From contig NZ_FTRU01000007.1 of NCBI RefSeq assembly GCF_900148495.1, positions 248,001 to 312,000 on the forward strand: DNA of 64,000 nucleotides. The letters run 5' to 3'. Of the stretch, positions 33,996 through 42,679 are shown one piece after another (position 1 is the stretch's first letter; each line of letters begins with the position of its first letter). The DNA comes from Negativibacillus massiliensis. GTDB lineage: Bacteria > Bacillota > Clostridia > Oscillospirales > Ruminococcaceae. Position numbers and translations under genes: made by a program. A model generated the notes under the pieces. It did not search any database. It had not been told where the DNA came from and was given only the letters and a program-made list of their open reading frames with translations.

Positions 33996-35597
33996 TTACA
34001 TCAATGGTGCAAAGGCGCGCAGCAAAGAGCGTAAAATTCGGATTGGTGCTTTGACAGCACGCTCTTTCTCCAGCGTGATCTCCTCACAGATGTTCTGGGT
34101 GCGCAGAAAATCTTCCTTGACCTTGGAAACCATCGGAGATAGATAAAATGCAACACCGCACTCGAAGTGCAGATAAAAACTGCGGAAATCGACGTTGGTC
34201 GTGCCGACAATAGCGGTGCTGTCATCGCTGACAAACATCTTGGCATGGATAAATCCCGGCGTGTATTCAAAAATGCGGATGCCTGCACGCAGAAGCTGGG
34301 AATAATGGGAGCGGGTGACCATGTGGACATACCACTTGTCCGGTACGTGCGGGGTGATGATGCGCACATCAATGCCACTTTGTGCAGCAAGGCAGAGGGC
34401 GTTGATCATCTCGTTGTCCAAAATCAGATACGGCGTGGTAATGTAGACATAGTTCTTTGCGTGGTTTAGGATCTGCATGTAGACGTTTTCGGCAAGATTG
34501 AAGTTGTCCAGCGGGCTGTCACCGTAAGGTTGGACAAAGCCGGCACAGCTGTGCGAGCGGGTTGGAAGAAAGTCGGACAGGCTCAAACTTTCGTGACAGG
34601 TAAACTGCCACAGTTCCAAAAACATCTCGGTCAGACTCTGCACCGCTTCCCCACGAAGCAGAACGGCGGTATCTTTCCAGTGACCGTATTTTTCCTTCTG
34701 GTTGATGTATTCGTCAGCAAGGTTGATGCCGCCGGTGAAGCCGACATTTCCGTCGATGACACAGATTTTGCGGTGATCGCGGTAGTTTGTGGCAGCGTTG
34801 AGCCTTGGACGGAAGGGGTTGAAGACACCGACCTGAAATCCCTTCTGCCGCAGATAGTCGGCGTAGAGGGCAGGCAGGGTGGCAACACAGCCGACATCAT
34901 CGTAAAGGATGCGTACCTCTACCCCGTGGGCACGCTTGTTTTCCAGAATTTTTAGGATAGAGTCCCACATCTTTCCATGCTGTACGATGAAATATTCCAA
35001 CAGGATAAATTTCTGTGCGCCGCGAAGCTCCTCCAGCAGCCGTGCAAAGAACTGTTCCCCGCTGGGGAAGTATTCCGCTTCGGTGTTCTGGTAAAGCTCA
35101 AATCCTGACACGTTGTAGATGTAGTCTGCCTGTCGGGCAAGGGTGTAATGATTTTCCCGCAGCCGTTCCAGAGTTTGACAGTTTCCGCTGCACTGGGGCA
35201 GGGAACCGTGGTCCTTATGCAGCAGGGCATCGGTATAGCTTTCGATCTGGCGCGCCATCCGGCGTCCATGCATCTTGCGTCCGAAGATGAGATAGAACAC
35301 GCCGCCGATGAGCGGAACAGCCATAATGACAATGATCCAGGAAATTTTAAAGGAGGGGTTATCCTCCCGGGTGAGGATGTACAGCACCATCAGAATGCTG
35401 ACGACATTAAAGACAATGCTGATCCAATAGCGCATGGTACCGACCTTGACCAGAAGAAACAGCAATAGAAAAAGCTGGACAAGAATCAGCACGCCGACGA
35501 TGAACAGTCGGCTGGTGAGAATCTTGAGCAGCCGCTTTTTATGGGAACGGCGGGTCGGGACCTGGTTTGGCTGGATATGGGCTTTCAGGAAAAACAC
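33996..35597 (-). CDS. cls: Cardiolipin synthase (phospholipase D family)
   Basis: A 533-residue membrane enzyme that joins phosphatidylglycerol molecules to make cardiolipin. Two N-terminal transmembrane helices (about residues 30-52 and 58-78) plus a third hydrophobic stretch precede two HKD motifs: NYRDHRKICVIDGNVGFTGG and FIHAKMFVSDDSTAIVGTTN. The C-terminus (VKEDFLRTQ and after) is usual for bacterial Cls. The start is uncertain: the GTG at 35597 has AAGAAG directly adjacent, and an in-frame CTG nine bases later has better spacing. TATAAT lies about 30 bases upstream. Confidence 0.92.
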   Translation of the reverse strand: MFFLKAHIQPNQVPTRRSHKKRLLKILTSRLFIVGVLILVQLFLLLFLLVKVGTMRYWISIVFNVVSILMVLYILTREDNPSFKISWIIVIMAVPLIGGVFYLIFGRKMHGRRMARQIESYTDALLHKDHGSLPQCSGNCQTLERLRENHYTLARQADYIYNVSGFELYQNTEAEYFPSGEQFFARLLEELRGAQKFILLEYFIVQHGKMWDSILKILENKRAHGVEVRILYDDVGCVATLPALYADYLRQKGFQVGVFNPFRPRLNAATNYRDHRKICVIDGNVGFTGGINLADEYINQKEKYGHWKDTAVLLRGEAVQSLTEMFLELWQFTCHESLSLSDFLPTRSHSCAGFVQPYGDSPLDNFNLAENVYMQILNHAKNYVYITTPYLILDNEMINALCLAAQSGIDVRIITPHVPDKWYVHMVTRSHYSQLLRAGIRIFEYTPGFIHAKMFVSDDSTAIVGTTNVDFRSFYLHFECGVAFYLSPMVSKVKEDFLRTQNICEEITLEKERAVKAPIRILRSLLRAFAPLM

Positions 35598-35639
35598 CTT
35601 CTTTTTGAGTATGGATTTCTGATTATAATAACGAGATAC

Positions 35640-36235
35640 AGGGGAAATATTCTTCTCCGAAGAAGTCGAGGCTTGTGTAATAAATGAGGGGGAGCGTCAC
35701 GGAGTGACTGTGGGGGAGACTTCCCCCCGAGGAGATATCAAAGAGGATACTTCCTCTTTGATACGCTTTTGGATACTTTTCTCGTAAAAGAAAAGTATCC
35801 GCAGGGGTGGGCTGCGTAAGCCCACAGAGAAACTTTTGATTTTTACAAGCTATCGTTTGAAGCAGAAGCCAAAATATTATCTTTACACTCTGATTCAAAC
35901 TAAAGTTTCAGCAAGACTTTTCCTTTGTGGAGCTGCGCGCTCCACACCGCGCCTACTTTCTTATGTAAAGAAAGTAGGCAAAGATACACCAAAAACCTCC
36001 TGGTTTTTGGATTTCCAGCAGAAGGGGGAACTCCCCCTTCGATCCCCCAGCGATGCTCGAAAGTTTCATGGTAAATGAGGGGGAACGTCGCGGAGTGACT
36101 GTGGGGGAGACTTCCCCCCGAGGAGATATCAAAGAGGATACTTCCTCTTTGATACGCTTTTGGATACTTTTCTCGTAAAAGAAAAGTATCCGCGGGAGTG
36201 GGCTACGTAAGCCCACATAATCCCCCGCCTTTTCT
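35640..36235. repeat. Mosaic hairpin repeat region 7 with internal direct repeat
   Basis: Between cls and galE. Two copies of an almost identical tract of roughly 118 bases lie at about 35684-35803 and 36074-36193. Each contains CACGGAGTGACTGTGGGGGA, GGGGGAGACTTCCCCC, a TATCAAAGAGGATACTTCCT pair, ATACTTTTCTCGTAAAAGAA and, just after it, GGGCTGCGTAAGCCC or a variant. Between the copies are GAGCTGCGCGCTCC, TTTCTTATGTAAAGAAA and the CCAAAAACCTCCTGGTTTTTGG module shared with region 5. Confidence 0.8.
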
Positions 36236-36246
36236 GTGATAGACAT

Positions 36247-36281
36247 AAGGCTGACTGAGGTTTACTCAGTCAGCCTTTTTT
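36247..36281 (+). terminator. Terminator-like hairpin with plus-strand T run
   Basis: AAGGCTGACTGAG and CTCAGTCAGCCTT stem followed by TTTTTT on the plus strand. No plus-strand gene precedes it. On the minus strand it follows galE (stop at 36315), but only TTATG comes after the stem, so it may serve as a poor galE terminator. Confidence 0.65.
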
Positions 36282-36314
36282 CGTTTGATTTGTGCAACGG
36301 ATGATAACGATTTG

Positions 36315-37325
36315 TTATTCCAGTCCGTTTGGATTTTTGGAAATGAAGTTCCAGCCGGTGCGGCACATGTCCTCAATAGTGCGGGTAGCTTCCCAGTCAA
36401 GCATTTCTTTTGCTTTGGAAGCGTCAGCATAGCAGGAGGCGATGTCGCCTGCACGACGTGGTGCGATTTTGTAGTTGATGCTGTGTCCGCATGCTTTTTC
36501 GAATGCGTGGAGAATCTGGAGAACGCTGGTACCGTTGCCGGTTCCGAGGTTGATGGCTTCCACGCCGGTGTGGGACAGGCTGTAGTCAATTGCTTTGAGG
36601 TGACCCAGTGCGAGGTCTACAACATGGATGTAGTCGCGGACGCCGGTTCCGTCTACGGTGTCGTAGTCATCGCCGAATACGCTCAGACATGGCAGCTTGC
36701 CGATTGCAACCTGTGCGATGTATGGCAGAAGGTTGTTTGGAATGCCGTTTGGATCTTCGCCGATGAGGCCGCTTTCATGAGCACCGATTGGGTTGAAGTA
36801 ACGCAGCAGGATGACGCTCCATTCCTTGTCAGCAACATACAGGTCGGAAAGGATCTGCTCGATCATAACTTTGGTGTAGCCGTAAGGATTGGTTGCGGAG
36901 GTTGGCATGCCTTCTTTGAAAGGAACTGGATTGTTCATGCCGTATACGGTTGCGGAGGAGGAGAAAACGATCTTCTTGCAGCCGTGTTCACGCATGCTCT
37001 GGCAGAGCATCAGGGTGCCGGTGATGTTGTTGTGGTAGTATTCCAGCGGCTTCTGAACAGATTCACCAACTGCCTTGAATCCTGCAAAGTGGATAACAGC
37101 TTCGATGTTCTGTTCTTCAAAGATTTTATCGATTGCCGGTTTGTCCAAAAGGTCTGCCTGATAAAGGATTGGACGGATTCCGGTGATTTTTTCAATGCGG
37201 TTTAAAACTTCCGGTTTGGAATTGGAAAAGTTATCGACAATAACGACCTCTTTTCCTGCCTGGATCAGTTCAACGACGGTATGGCTGCCGATAAATCCGG
37301 CGCCTCCGGTAACCAGAATAGCCAT
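36315..37325 (-). CDS. galE: UDP-glucose 4-epimerase
   Basis: A 336-residue short-chain dehydrogenase-type enzyme interconverting UDP-glucose and UDP-galactose, for galactose use and supply of surface-sugar precursors. It has the NAD-binding GGAGFIGSHTV (residues 7-17), SSSATVYG with the catalytic Ser, and YGYTKVMIEQIL with the catalytic Tyr and Lys. The ATG at 37325 begins MAILVTGGAGF and has AGGAG nine bases upstream; the longer frame runs through the promoter. It is monocistronic, with a consensus promoter. Confidence 0.96.
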   Translation of the reverse strand: MAILVTGGAGFIGSHTVVELIQAGKEVVIVDNFSNSKPEVLNRIEKITGIRPILYQADLLDKPAIDKIFEEQNIEAVIHFAGFKAVGESVQKPLEYYHNNITGTLMLCQSMREHGCKKIVFSSSATVYGMNNPVPFKEGMPTSATNPYGYTKVMIEQILSDLYVADKEWSVILLRYFNPIGAHESGLIGEDPNGIPNNLLPYIAQVAIGKLPCLSVFGDDYDTVDGTGVRDYIHVVDLALGHLKAIDYSLSHTGVEAINLGTGNGTSVLQILHAFEKACGHSINYKIAPRRAGDIASCYADASKAKEMLDWEATRTIEDMCRTGWNFISKNPNGLE

Positions 37326-37376
37326 GGTGACACGCTCCTTTTTATTTGACATAAATGTGACGATCCTTCTTCTTAC

Positions 37377-37405
37377 AGTATACCCCCAGTGAGATAGCGT
37401 GTCAA
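37377..37405 (-). promoter_or_regulatory. Promoter of galE
   Basis: On the minus strand: TTGACA, 17-base spacer, TATACT, about 50 bases before the galE start codon. Confidence 0.8.
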
Positions 37406-37507
37406 TTTGAAATTCGAAAACTTTTTTCAGGGCAAGGAGGGATTGTTGCATTTTGGAATGCAACTGCGCCGCCTTTTTTGAGTATAGGTGAAAGGAAGTG
37501 GCAAACT

Positions 37508-37888
37508 ATGCTTGAAAACGGATTTATTATGCTGCCAAGAAGCATCACCAACTGGCAGTGGTACGATGAACCAAACACCATGCGGATCTTTTTGCATCTG
37601 CTGCTCACCGCAAACTATACCGACCGCAGCTGGCACGGAATCCCGGTGCTGCGGGGACAGCGCATCTGCACCTATGGAGTGCTTGCCGGAGAGCTGGGAA
37701 TGAGCATCCAGCAGGTGCGCACCGCATTAAGTCATCTGGAATGTTCGGGGGAAGTAAGCCGCCAGACATTAGCGCGGGCAAGCCTGATTACCGTCAACAA
37801 CTATGACAGCCTGCTTGCGGGTGTGGAAAAAGTGGATGTTCCTGTACCTTTTTCATGGATGGTGCACAACCAAAGCACAGCCTTTTAA
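37508..37888 (+). CDS. Replisome-organizer-like winged-helix protein, probably prophage-derived
   Basis: A 126-residue protein. The pattern MLPRSITNWQWYDEPNTMRIFLHLLL, then LRGQRICTYGVLAGELGMSIQQVRTALSHLECSGEV and ITVNNYD, matches the N-terminal domain of phage replisome organizers and DnaD-like initiators. Such proteins usually continue into an Asn/Gln/Lys-rich tail and a DnaD domain. Here the frame stops, but another frame after 37880 reads a Thr/Gln/Lys-rich tail to about 38033, so the end of an ancestral gene may have been lost by frameshift. No other phage gene is nearby. AAAGGAAG precedes the ATG at nine bases. Role as a domesticated HTH protein or a remnant is open. Confidence 0.7.
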   Translation: MLENGFIMLPRSITNWQWYDEPNTMRIFLHLLLTANYTDRSWHGIPVLRGQRICTYGVLAGELGMSIQQVRTALSHLECSGEVSRQTLARASLITVNNYDSLLAGVEKVDVPVPFSWMVHNQSTAF

Positions 37889-38097
37889 CAGCATGCTAAC
37901 AACCGGTGAACAGTCGGGCAGCATCCAATCCACAACAATGGAAAAAAGAAATAAAACAAAAAAGCAAAAAGGGGAGAAGGAAAAAAGGAAAGAACGGTCT
38001 CCTTTCCACACCTTCCTTTATCGGGAAAGTTAAAGATACTTTGTAAAAAAGGCAGCGTTTGCTCTGTCTTTGTTTTAAAATCCTTCCGAGAAAAGAA

Positions 38098-38127
38098 AAA
38101 GTCCTGGGGAAAAGCCCCCAAGACTTT
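38098..38127 (-). terminator. Terminator of the binding-lipoprotein gene
   Basis: On the minus strand AGTCTTGGGG, loop GCTTTT, CCCCAGGACT, then TTTTCTTTTC. It starts at the stop codon of the gene. Confidence 0.85.
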
Positions 38128-39091
38128 ATTTTCCGTATGCTTGCGGATATGCGGCGCGAGCCATTTTGGCAAGTTCTTCGATCATCGGCAGTCCGCGCAG
38201 CCGCATCGCGGAAAAATCAACTGCCACCAGCTGGTCGGATGTAACCGCTGGACAATCTTTATAAACTTCGCTCTGTTTGATCTGTTCCGGATCGATGGTG
38301 CTGTCATAAAACAGAATATCCGGTGTCAGCTCATCTTTTTCAATTTCGGGATAATTCCAACGGGAGCCAAGATCACCGATATTTTTCAGTCCCATCGAAT
38401 CGAGCATCTGTCCTTCGAAAGTTTCGCCGGTTGCCATGGTGTAATCAAGCTGTGCAAGGTAGACAGCCTTTTTCTCACCGGAAACCCGGGTGTATTCCAT
38501 CGCAGGGCCAATGGCGTCATTGAGTTTTTGGTCATAGTCGGTAAGGAACTGTTCTGCGCGGGTGGTGCCTTCCAGTCCATAGCACAGGGTGAACAGCTGG
38601 CGGTAACGTTCCTTGATTTGGTCAATGGAATCCGGATGTGTAAAGGTGATAACTTCAATTCCCTGCTGGGAGAGCTCTTCCTTCTGACTTTGGCGCATCG
38701 GAGAGGAAACCAGCACCCAATCCGGTTTGGAAGCAGCGATCTGGGAAAGGTCCGGGTCCAGCACCGTTCCGCATGCCTTAGCACCCGATACCGAAATATT
38801 GGCCGGTGCATCGTTGCTTACGGCACAAACAAGGCTTGCTGCACCGATATCCTCCAACGCCTGAATCAGGTCGGCGGACAAAACAGCGAGCCTTCGGGGT
38901 TTGGACTGGATGATGTGGTTTTCTTCCCCAATTTCCAGGCGAACAGGGAACGATTCGGTCTGCGTTTGCTCGGAAAGATATTCTGTTGAGGTATCCTGAC
39001 TGCTGTTTGATGAGGTACAGCCGCTTAACAGCCCTCCCACAAGGCACAGGCACAAAAGCGGTGTCAGCAGAGATTTTAGTACTGTGTTCAT
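38126..39091 (-). CDS. Iron/cobalamin-type ABC substrate-binding lipoprotein
   Basis: A 321-residue lipoprotein with signal MNTVLKSLLTPLLCLCLVGG followed by LLSGC (lipid-modified Cys25). It has the helical-backbone-linked two-lobe pattern of the FhuD/BtuF family: RRLAVLSADLIQALEDIGAASLVCAV in lobe 1, and DIL and SDQLVAVDF in lobe 2. It is expected to capture a ferric siderophore, haem or corrinoid outside the cell. No permease or ATPase gene is adjacent, so it must share a transporter encoded elsewhere, or act as a sensor. AAAGGA precedes the ATG at 39091. Confidence 0.85.
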   Translation of the reverse strand: MNTVLKSLLTPLLCLCLVGGLLSGCTSSNSSQDTSTEYLSEQTQTESFPVRLEIGEENHIIQSKPRRLAVLSADLIQALEDIGAASLVCAVSNDAPANISVSGAKACGTVLDPDLSQIAASKPDWVLVSSPMRQSQKEELSQQGIEVITFTHPDSIDQIKERYRQLFTLCYGLEGTTRAEQFLTDYDQKLNDAIGPAMEYTRVSGEKKAVYLAQLDYTMATGETFEGQMLDSMGLKNIGDLGSRWNYPEIEKDELTPDILFYDSTIDPEQIKQSEVYKDCPAVTSDQLVAVDFSAMRLRGLPMIEELAKMARAAYPQAYGK

Positions 39092-39279
39092 CCCGATAAA
39101 TCCTTTCGATGAATTCTTTATATTTATTGTAACTTTTACTCGCTGTAATGTCAATCGTCTTGGCAAAGTAAAAAGTTAGAATCGGATACTTTGATTTCTG
39201 CCTGATTTTGTCGGCAGATTTTTCCTGTTCCTATCAGGTGGATTTTTCCATGAAGGGGGGCGCCAAACCTACAGAAAAA

Positions 39280-39905
39280 CTTTTGCTTTTTTACAAGCTA
39301 TCGTTTGAAGCAGAAGCCAAAACATTATCTTTACACTCTGCCTCAAAGCGAAGTTTCAACAAGCCTGTTTCTTTTGCAGGGTTGCTCCCCGCCCCTGCAC
39401 CCCGGGGATACTTTCTTATGAAAAGAAAGTATCCAAAGATTCACAAGGAACCTGTTGGTTCCTTGACCTCCAACGGAAGGGGGAACTCCCCCTTCGATCC
39501 CCCCAGCGGAGAATCGAGCTTTGCGAGATTCTCAAGGGCAATGACTGCTAAGGTTATTTTCTGTTGAATCTAAAACATTGCCCTGCCCCCTCTCGACACC
39601 CCCAGCGGAACTCGAAACTTTCGTGACAGGGGGGAGCGTGACCGCTTTGCGGTTACTGCGGGGGCGAAGCCCCCAGGGGATATCTAAGGGGAAGCCCCTT
39701 AGATACGCTTTTGGATACTTTTCTCGTAAAAGAAAAGTATCCGCGGGAGTGGGCTGCGCAAGCCCACATAGCAAACTGACAGGTCTCAGCAGTGCTTTCC
39801 AATAAGTCATGAGGTGACTTGAATAATTTTCGTGTGCTGAGTTTATCATTTCCCGGTAGACCAAAGCGCAAAGCAGTACCCAACTTCAAGCTGGTGCAAA
39901 ACAAG
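39280..39905. repeat. Mosaic hairpin repeat region 8
   Basis: About 600 bases without a gene. Modules: the CCCCGCCCCTGCACCCCGGGG tract followed by TACTTTCTTATGAAAAGAAAGT (about 39393-39430), AAGGAACCTGTTGGTTCCTT (near 39449), GGGGGAACTCCCCC (near 39479), GAGAATCGAGCTTTGCGAGA (near 39505), GACCGCTTTGCGGTTACTGC (near 39640), GGGGGCGAAGCCCCC, AAGGGGAAGCCCCTT, TACTTTTCTCGTAAAAGAAA, GGGCTGCGCAAGCCC and CTTCAAGCTGG. About 150 bases (39360-39510) are nearly identical to region 13. Confidence 0.78.
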
Positions 39906-40026
39906 AACCTTAGCTCTGACTGGGGGATAGATTTTTTTAAAGATTTGTGAGATAATAAATCTGTTTTGAGAAAATCTATCGCAAGGTGCGCCAGCACAGG
40001 CGCATACCGGCAAGGGGGGAACTCTT

Positions 40027-41007
40027 GTGATCGTTATGGATTTGGAGTGGAACTATGGTCCCGCAAGTGAGCAGGAGCTTGCAAGCGGAGATACACTCAA
40101 GTTTGAAATTATTCAGGTTGGAGCAGTCATGGTGGACAAACAGGGAAACATCCTCAAGACCTTTGAGCGTCTGGTTGCTCCGATCGTTCATCCGGTCATT
40201 CATTCCAAAATTACCGAGCTGACCGGCATTACCGAGAAAAAACTGGAAGGTTGTCCGGACTTTGGAACGGTGTGGCAGGATTTTTGCAAATTTTCTGAGG
40301 AGGATTTTTCCGAGGGAAAACGGGAGATCATCTTCTGGGGAAACTGCGACCGGGCAGTGCTGCTGTCCAATCTGCTGTATCATGGATTTGAGCAGGAAGA
40401 CAATCTTCAGCTGTATGACCTTCAGGCACTGTTTGACCGGGCAGTTTTAAAAAGCAGTCAGCAAAGCGCATTGAGCACTGCACTGACTGCCCTCAAGCTG
40501 ACACCGTACGGACAGTATCACTCGGCACTGTCCGATGCAGTTAATGCAGCAAGTATCCTCAAAGCGCTGGGAGGAGAAGACTTTGTGCAGAAAAACCTGC
40601 ACAAGGTGGTGCTTCGCAAACGCAGCAGCAAAACAAAATCAAATGAGGAAGGAACCCTGCTGCTGCAAAAGACCTTTTATGGCATCACCGATATTGCCAG
40701 CCTAAAGCCGGAGTTTGAACCGGAGCTTGGTTCCTGCCTGAACGCACCGTTTCAGGAGGTGCTGCCGGGATTTTACCGCAACCACAAAAAGATCTGGGCA
40801 TATCGTTCCCGCGATCAGCTTATCAAGGTCACCAGCCGAAGCTATCCGGCACAGGACGGAAAAGGCAAGGACTTTGTGGTCAAGTTTTATCAGATCGACC
40901 GGACCCATCTGGAGCAGCTGCGACAGTGGAGCAACAAGCAAAACCAGTATTTGAGCCGCCGTCAGGCAAATGGACACAGCGCAAGAGCGCAGAGAGGTGT
41001 GCGTTAA
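40027..41007 (+). CDS. DEDDh 3'-5' exonuclease (KapD/DnaQ-like)
   Basis: A 326-residue exonuclease. The N-terminal RNase T/DnaQ-type domain has Asp5 and Glu7 (VMDLEWN), Asp108 (GNCDRAVL), His165 and Asp170 (YHSALSDAVNAA), the complete DEDDh catalytic set. The C-terminal 140 residues are not recognised. Relatives include the KapD sporulation-related exonuclease and free-standing DNA polymerase epsilon-like proteins; the substrate is unknown. The start is GTG at 40027 behind GGGGGGAAC, giving the usual MIVMDLEWN beginning. It opens directly after a repeat region. Confidence 0.88.
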   Translation: MIVMDLEWNYGPASEQELASGDTLKFEIIQVGAVMVDKQGNILKTFERLVAPIVHPVIHSKITELTGITEKKLEGCPDFGTVWQDFCKFSEEDFSEGKREIIFWGNCDRAVLLSNLLYHGFEQEDNLQLYDLQALFDRAVLKSSQQSALSTALTALKLTPYGQYHSALSDAVNAASILKALGGEDFVQKNLHKVVLRKRSSKTKSNEEGTLLLQKTFYGITDIASLKPEFEPELGSCLNAPFQEVLPGFYRNHKKIWAYRSRDQLIKVTSRSYPAQDGKGKDFVVKFYQIDRTHLEQLRQWSNKQNQYLSRRQANGHSARAQRGVR

Positions 41008-41038
41008 ATTTAAAATAAAAATGGAGGACAAGGTATAT

Positions 41039-41245
41039 TTGTTCTTTCCTTTGCATAGAATATGGGAGTACTTTTTTGCAGAGGAGAAGATACTCTTGAA
41101 AGAATATACCAAATCCCAGACACCTTGCCTGGAAAACGGGGAAGGTGTGCAGATTCCGGAGGGCTGCCGCGCGTGGCTTGAAACGACCGGAGATCTGGAC
41201 GACTTTATTTTCTATCAGACTGAACAGAAGATCAGTCAGAGATAA
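41039..41245 (+). CDS. Small hypothetical protein
   Basis: A 68-residue frame directly downstream of the exonuclease gene. It contains LHRIWEYFFAEEKILLKEYTK and GDLDDFIFYQTEQKISQR. The codon composition looks coding and the frame is not made of repeat modules. The TTG at 41039 has GGAGG eleven bases upstream and AAGG five bases upstream; an ATG at 41021 has no ribosome binding site. No family recognised. Probably co-transcribed with the exonuclease gene, as no terminator lies between them. Confidence 0.45.
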   Translation: MFFPLHRIWEYFFAEEKILLKEYTKSQTPCLENGEGVQIPEGCRAWLETTGDLDDFIFYQTEQKISQR

Positions 41246-41249
41246 AAGA

Positions 41250-41660
41250 GCCTGGCAGGCTGAGCCTGCACGCTGTTCGCCTACGGCGCCAGCTTGAAGC
41301 TGGACACTGTTTCGCGCTTAAAATTGCTGGAAGCTTTGATTTCAGCACGCGGCACGTGCGCGTTAGAGCAAAACAAAAGTTTTACTCAATTTTTTTCAAA
41401 AAATTGCGGATTCCAAAGGCAGAGCCTTTGGCACACGCCGCAGCGGGCGAAACCAGCTTGAAGCTGGACACTGTTTCCGCGCTTAGGTTTGGTGCAGAAT
41501 TGCAGTTTCAACACACGGAGATCGCTCGTGTTAGCACACTCGCTCTTTTGAAAAAACATATGAAATAATAAAAACGCTAGAGGCTGTATGCTGTTTCGAT
41601 GCTGCCGCACGTCAGTGCGTGGCACACGGTAAGTGTGCCTGCGCATAACGATGCGCCACT
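41250..41660. repeat. Mosaic hairpin repeat region 9
   Basis: Modules: CCAGCTTGAAGCTGG twice (near 41289 and 41454), CTCAATTTTTTTCAAAAAAT (near 41379), CCAAAGGCAGAGCCTTTGG (about 41413-41431), GCCGCAGCGGGC, TGCCGCACGTCAGTGCG (near 41602) and GCACACGGTAAGTGTGC. A TTAGCACACTCGCTCTTTTG tract is shared with regions 3 and 10. Confidence 0.72.
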
Positions 41661-41711
41661 CATAGGAATGCAGTGGACAGACAAGCCCTCGGAAGATTGC
41701 GGACGAAAATC

Positions 41712-41746
41712 AAAAGCGCCTGACCAGAACGGTCGGGCGCTTTTTG
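41712..41746 (-). terminator. Terminator of the selenium-gene cluster
   Basis: On the minus strand AAAAAGCGCCCGACC, loop GTTCT, GGTCAGGCGCTTTT. It follows the DUF3343 stop codon by about 14 bases. Confidence 0.82.
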
Positions 41747-41759
41747 TCTGTATTTTCCG

Positions 41760-42017
41760 TTATCGGATATGGTTTTCGTAGACTGCAGTGTATTCGTCAT
41801 TTTCGACCAGATAGACTGTATCCACGTCCTCGTCAAAGATGCCGGAATGAACAAATTCCTGGATATCGCTGTCGAGGATAAATTTCACACAGGTCCCGCA
41901 GGAGGAGCTGAGCTTTCTTGGGACAGGCATCAGCATCGGCTTTTTCTCGGTGCCTTTGAGCTGTCGGGAAAAATTCACCGCCGCAAAATGGGTGAAGAAG
42001 GTTGCAATGTAAGTCAA
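41760..42017 (-). CDS. DUF3343 protein, putative Se/S carrier
   Basis: An 85-residue protein of the DUF3343 family (TYIATFFTHFAAVNFSRQLKG, then MLMPVPRKLSSSCGTCVKFIL). The SSCGTC cysteine pair is the conserved feature. These proteins occur with YedE and YedF in selenium-using Clostridia, where they are thought to carry selenium or sulfur; the exact reaction is not established. Here it sits with both, on the same strand, next to a selenoprotein operon. The TTG at 42017 is the preferred start, because AAAGG directly abuts the ATG at 42026. Confidence 0.82.
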   Translation of the reverse strand: MTYIATFFTHFAAVNFSRQLKGTEKKPMLMPVPRKLSSSCGTCVKFILDSDIQEFVHSGIFDEDVDTVYLVENDEYTAVYENHIR

Positions 42018-42054
42018 TTTTACCATCCTTTTTCTGTCTTTGCGCGGGCTGTAC

Positions 42055-42425
42055 TTTCTGAGAAGCAGGCTGAGCCTGCACCCTGTTCGCGTTGTCGGCT
42101 AAGTGAAAGCTTGAAAGCCTCGCTCTCGCGCAGGTCGCTTGCCTTTGGCTGCGCTCGTTGAAGCGAAACAAACCACCCGTCTTTGCGGCAGAGCAGAACA
42201 GTGTCCAACTTCAAGCTGGCGTCTTCGCGCCGTAGGCGAATGGGCAATGTTGAACTTTCTGCACAAAACAGGTTTTGTGTTCATTGCCCCGAGAATGTCG
42301 CTGAGCTCCATTCTCCAAAGAGCGAGTGTGCTAATACGAGCGATCACCGTGTGTTGAAATTGCAATTTCTCACAAAACCAAAACGCGAAACAGAGTCCAG
42401 CTTCAAGCTGGTTTCTGAGAGATAA
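42055..42425. repeat. Mosaic hairpin repeat region 10
   Basis: Modules GCAGGCTGAGCCTGC (near 42064; also in regions 9 and 11), a GCGCGAGAGCGAGGCTTTCA-type tract near 42110, CCAACTTCAAGCTGG (near 42206), TGGAATGGAG-type GAGAATGTCGCTGAGCTCCA (near 42290), and CCAGCTTCAAGCTGG (near 42400). It separates DUF3343 from yedF. Confidence 0.68.
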
Positions 42426-42430
42426 TGTCA

Positions 42431-42646
42431 CTATTTGGTCAGGATCAGACGATAATCGTCGCCGTCTTCGGTAACGCTTACCTTAAAACCTGCATTAGTA
42501 GCAAAACGGGTGACGTTCTCTCTTGCGGTACCATTGTCGACCAGGATCTCATAGGATTTTTCTCCGCTTTCGATCGCTTTTTTGGTCATCAGTACCGGCT
42601 GTGGGCAGGAAAGCCCGCGTGCATCGACAATCTGTTTATTTGCCAT
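42431..42646 (-). CDS. yedF: TusA/YedF-like sulfurtransferase protein of selenium metabolism
   Basis: A 71-residue SirA/TusA-fold protein: DARGLSCPQPVLMTKKAIESG with the conserved CPxP motif and Cys14 as the likely persulfide or selenide carrier. This single-domain form corresponds to the N-terminal half of the clostridial selenium-metabolism protein YedF, whose second DsrE-like domain is absent here. It lies 33 bases downstream of yedE and is probably translated from the same message. AAGGAG precedes the ATG. Confidence 0.88.
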   Translation of the reverse strand: MANKQIVDARGLSCPQPVLMTKKAIESGEKSYEILVDNGTARENVTRFATNAGFKVSVTEDGDDYRLILTK

Positions 42647-42679
42647 GAGATACAGCTCCTTTTCTAAGTACGGATTGGA

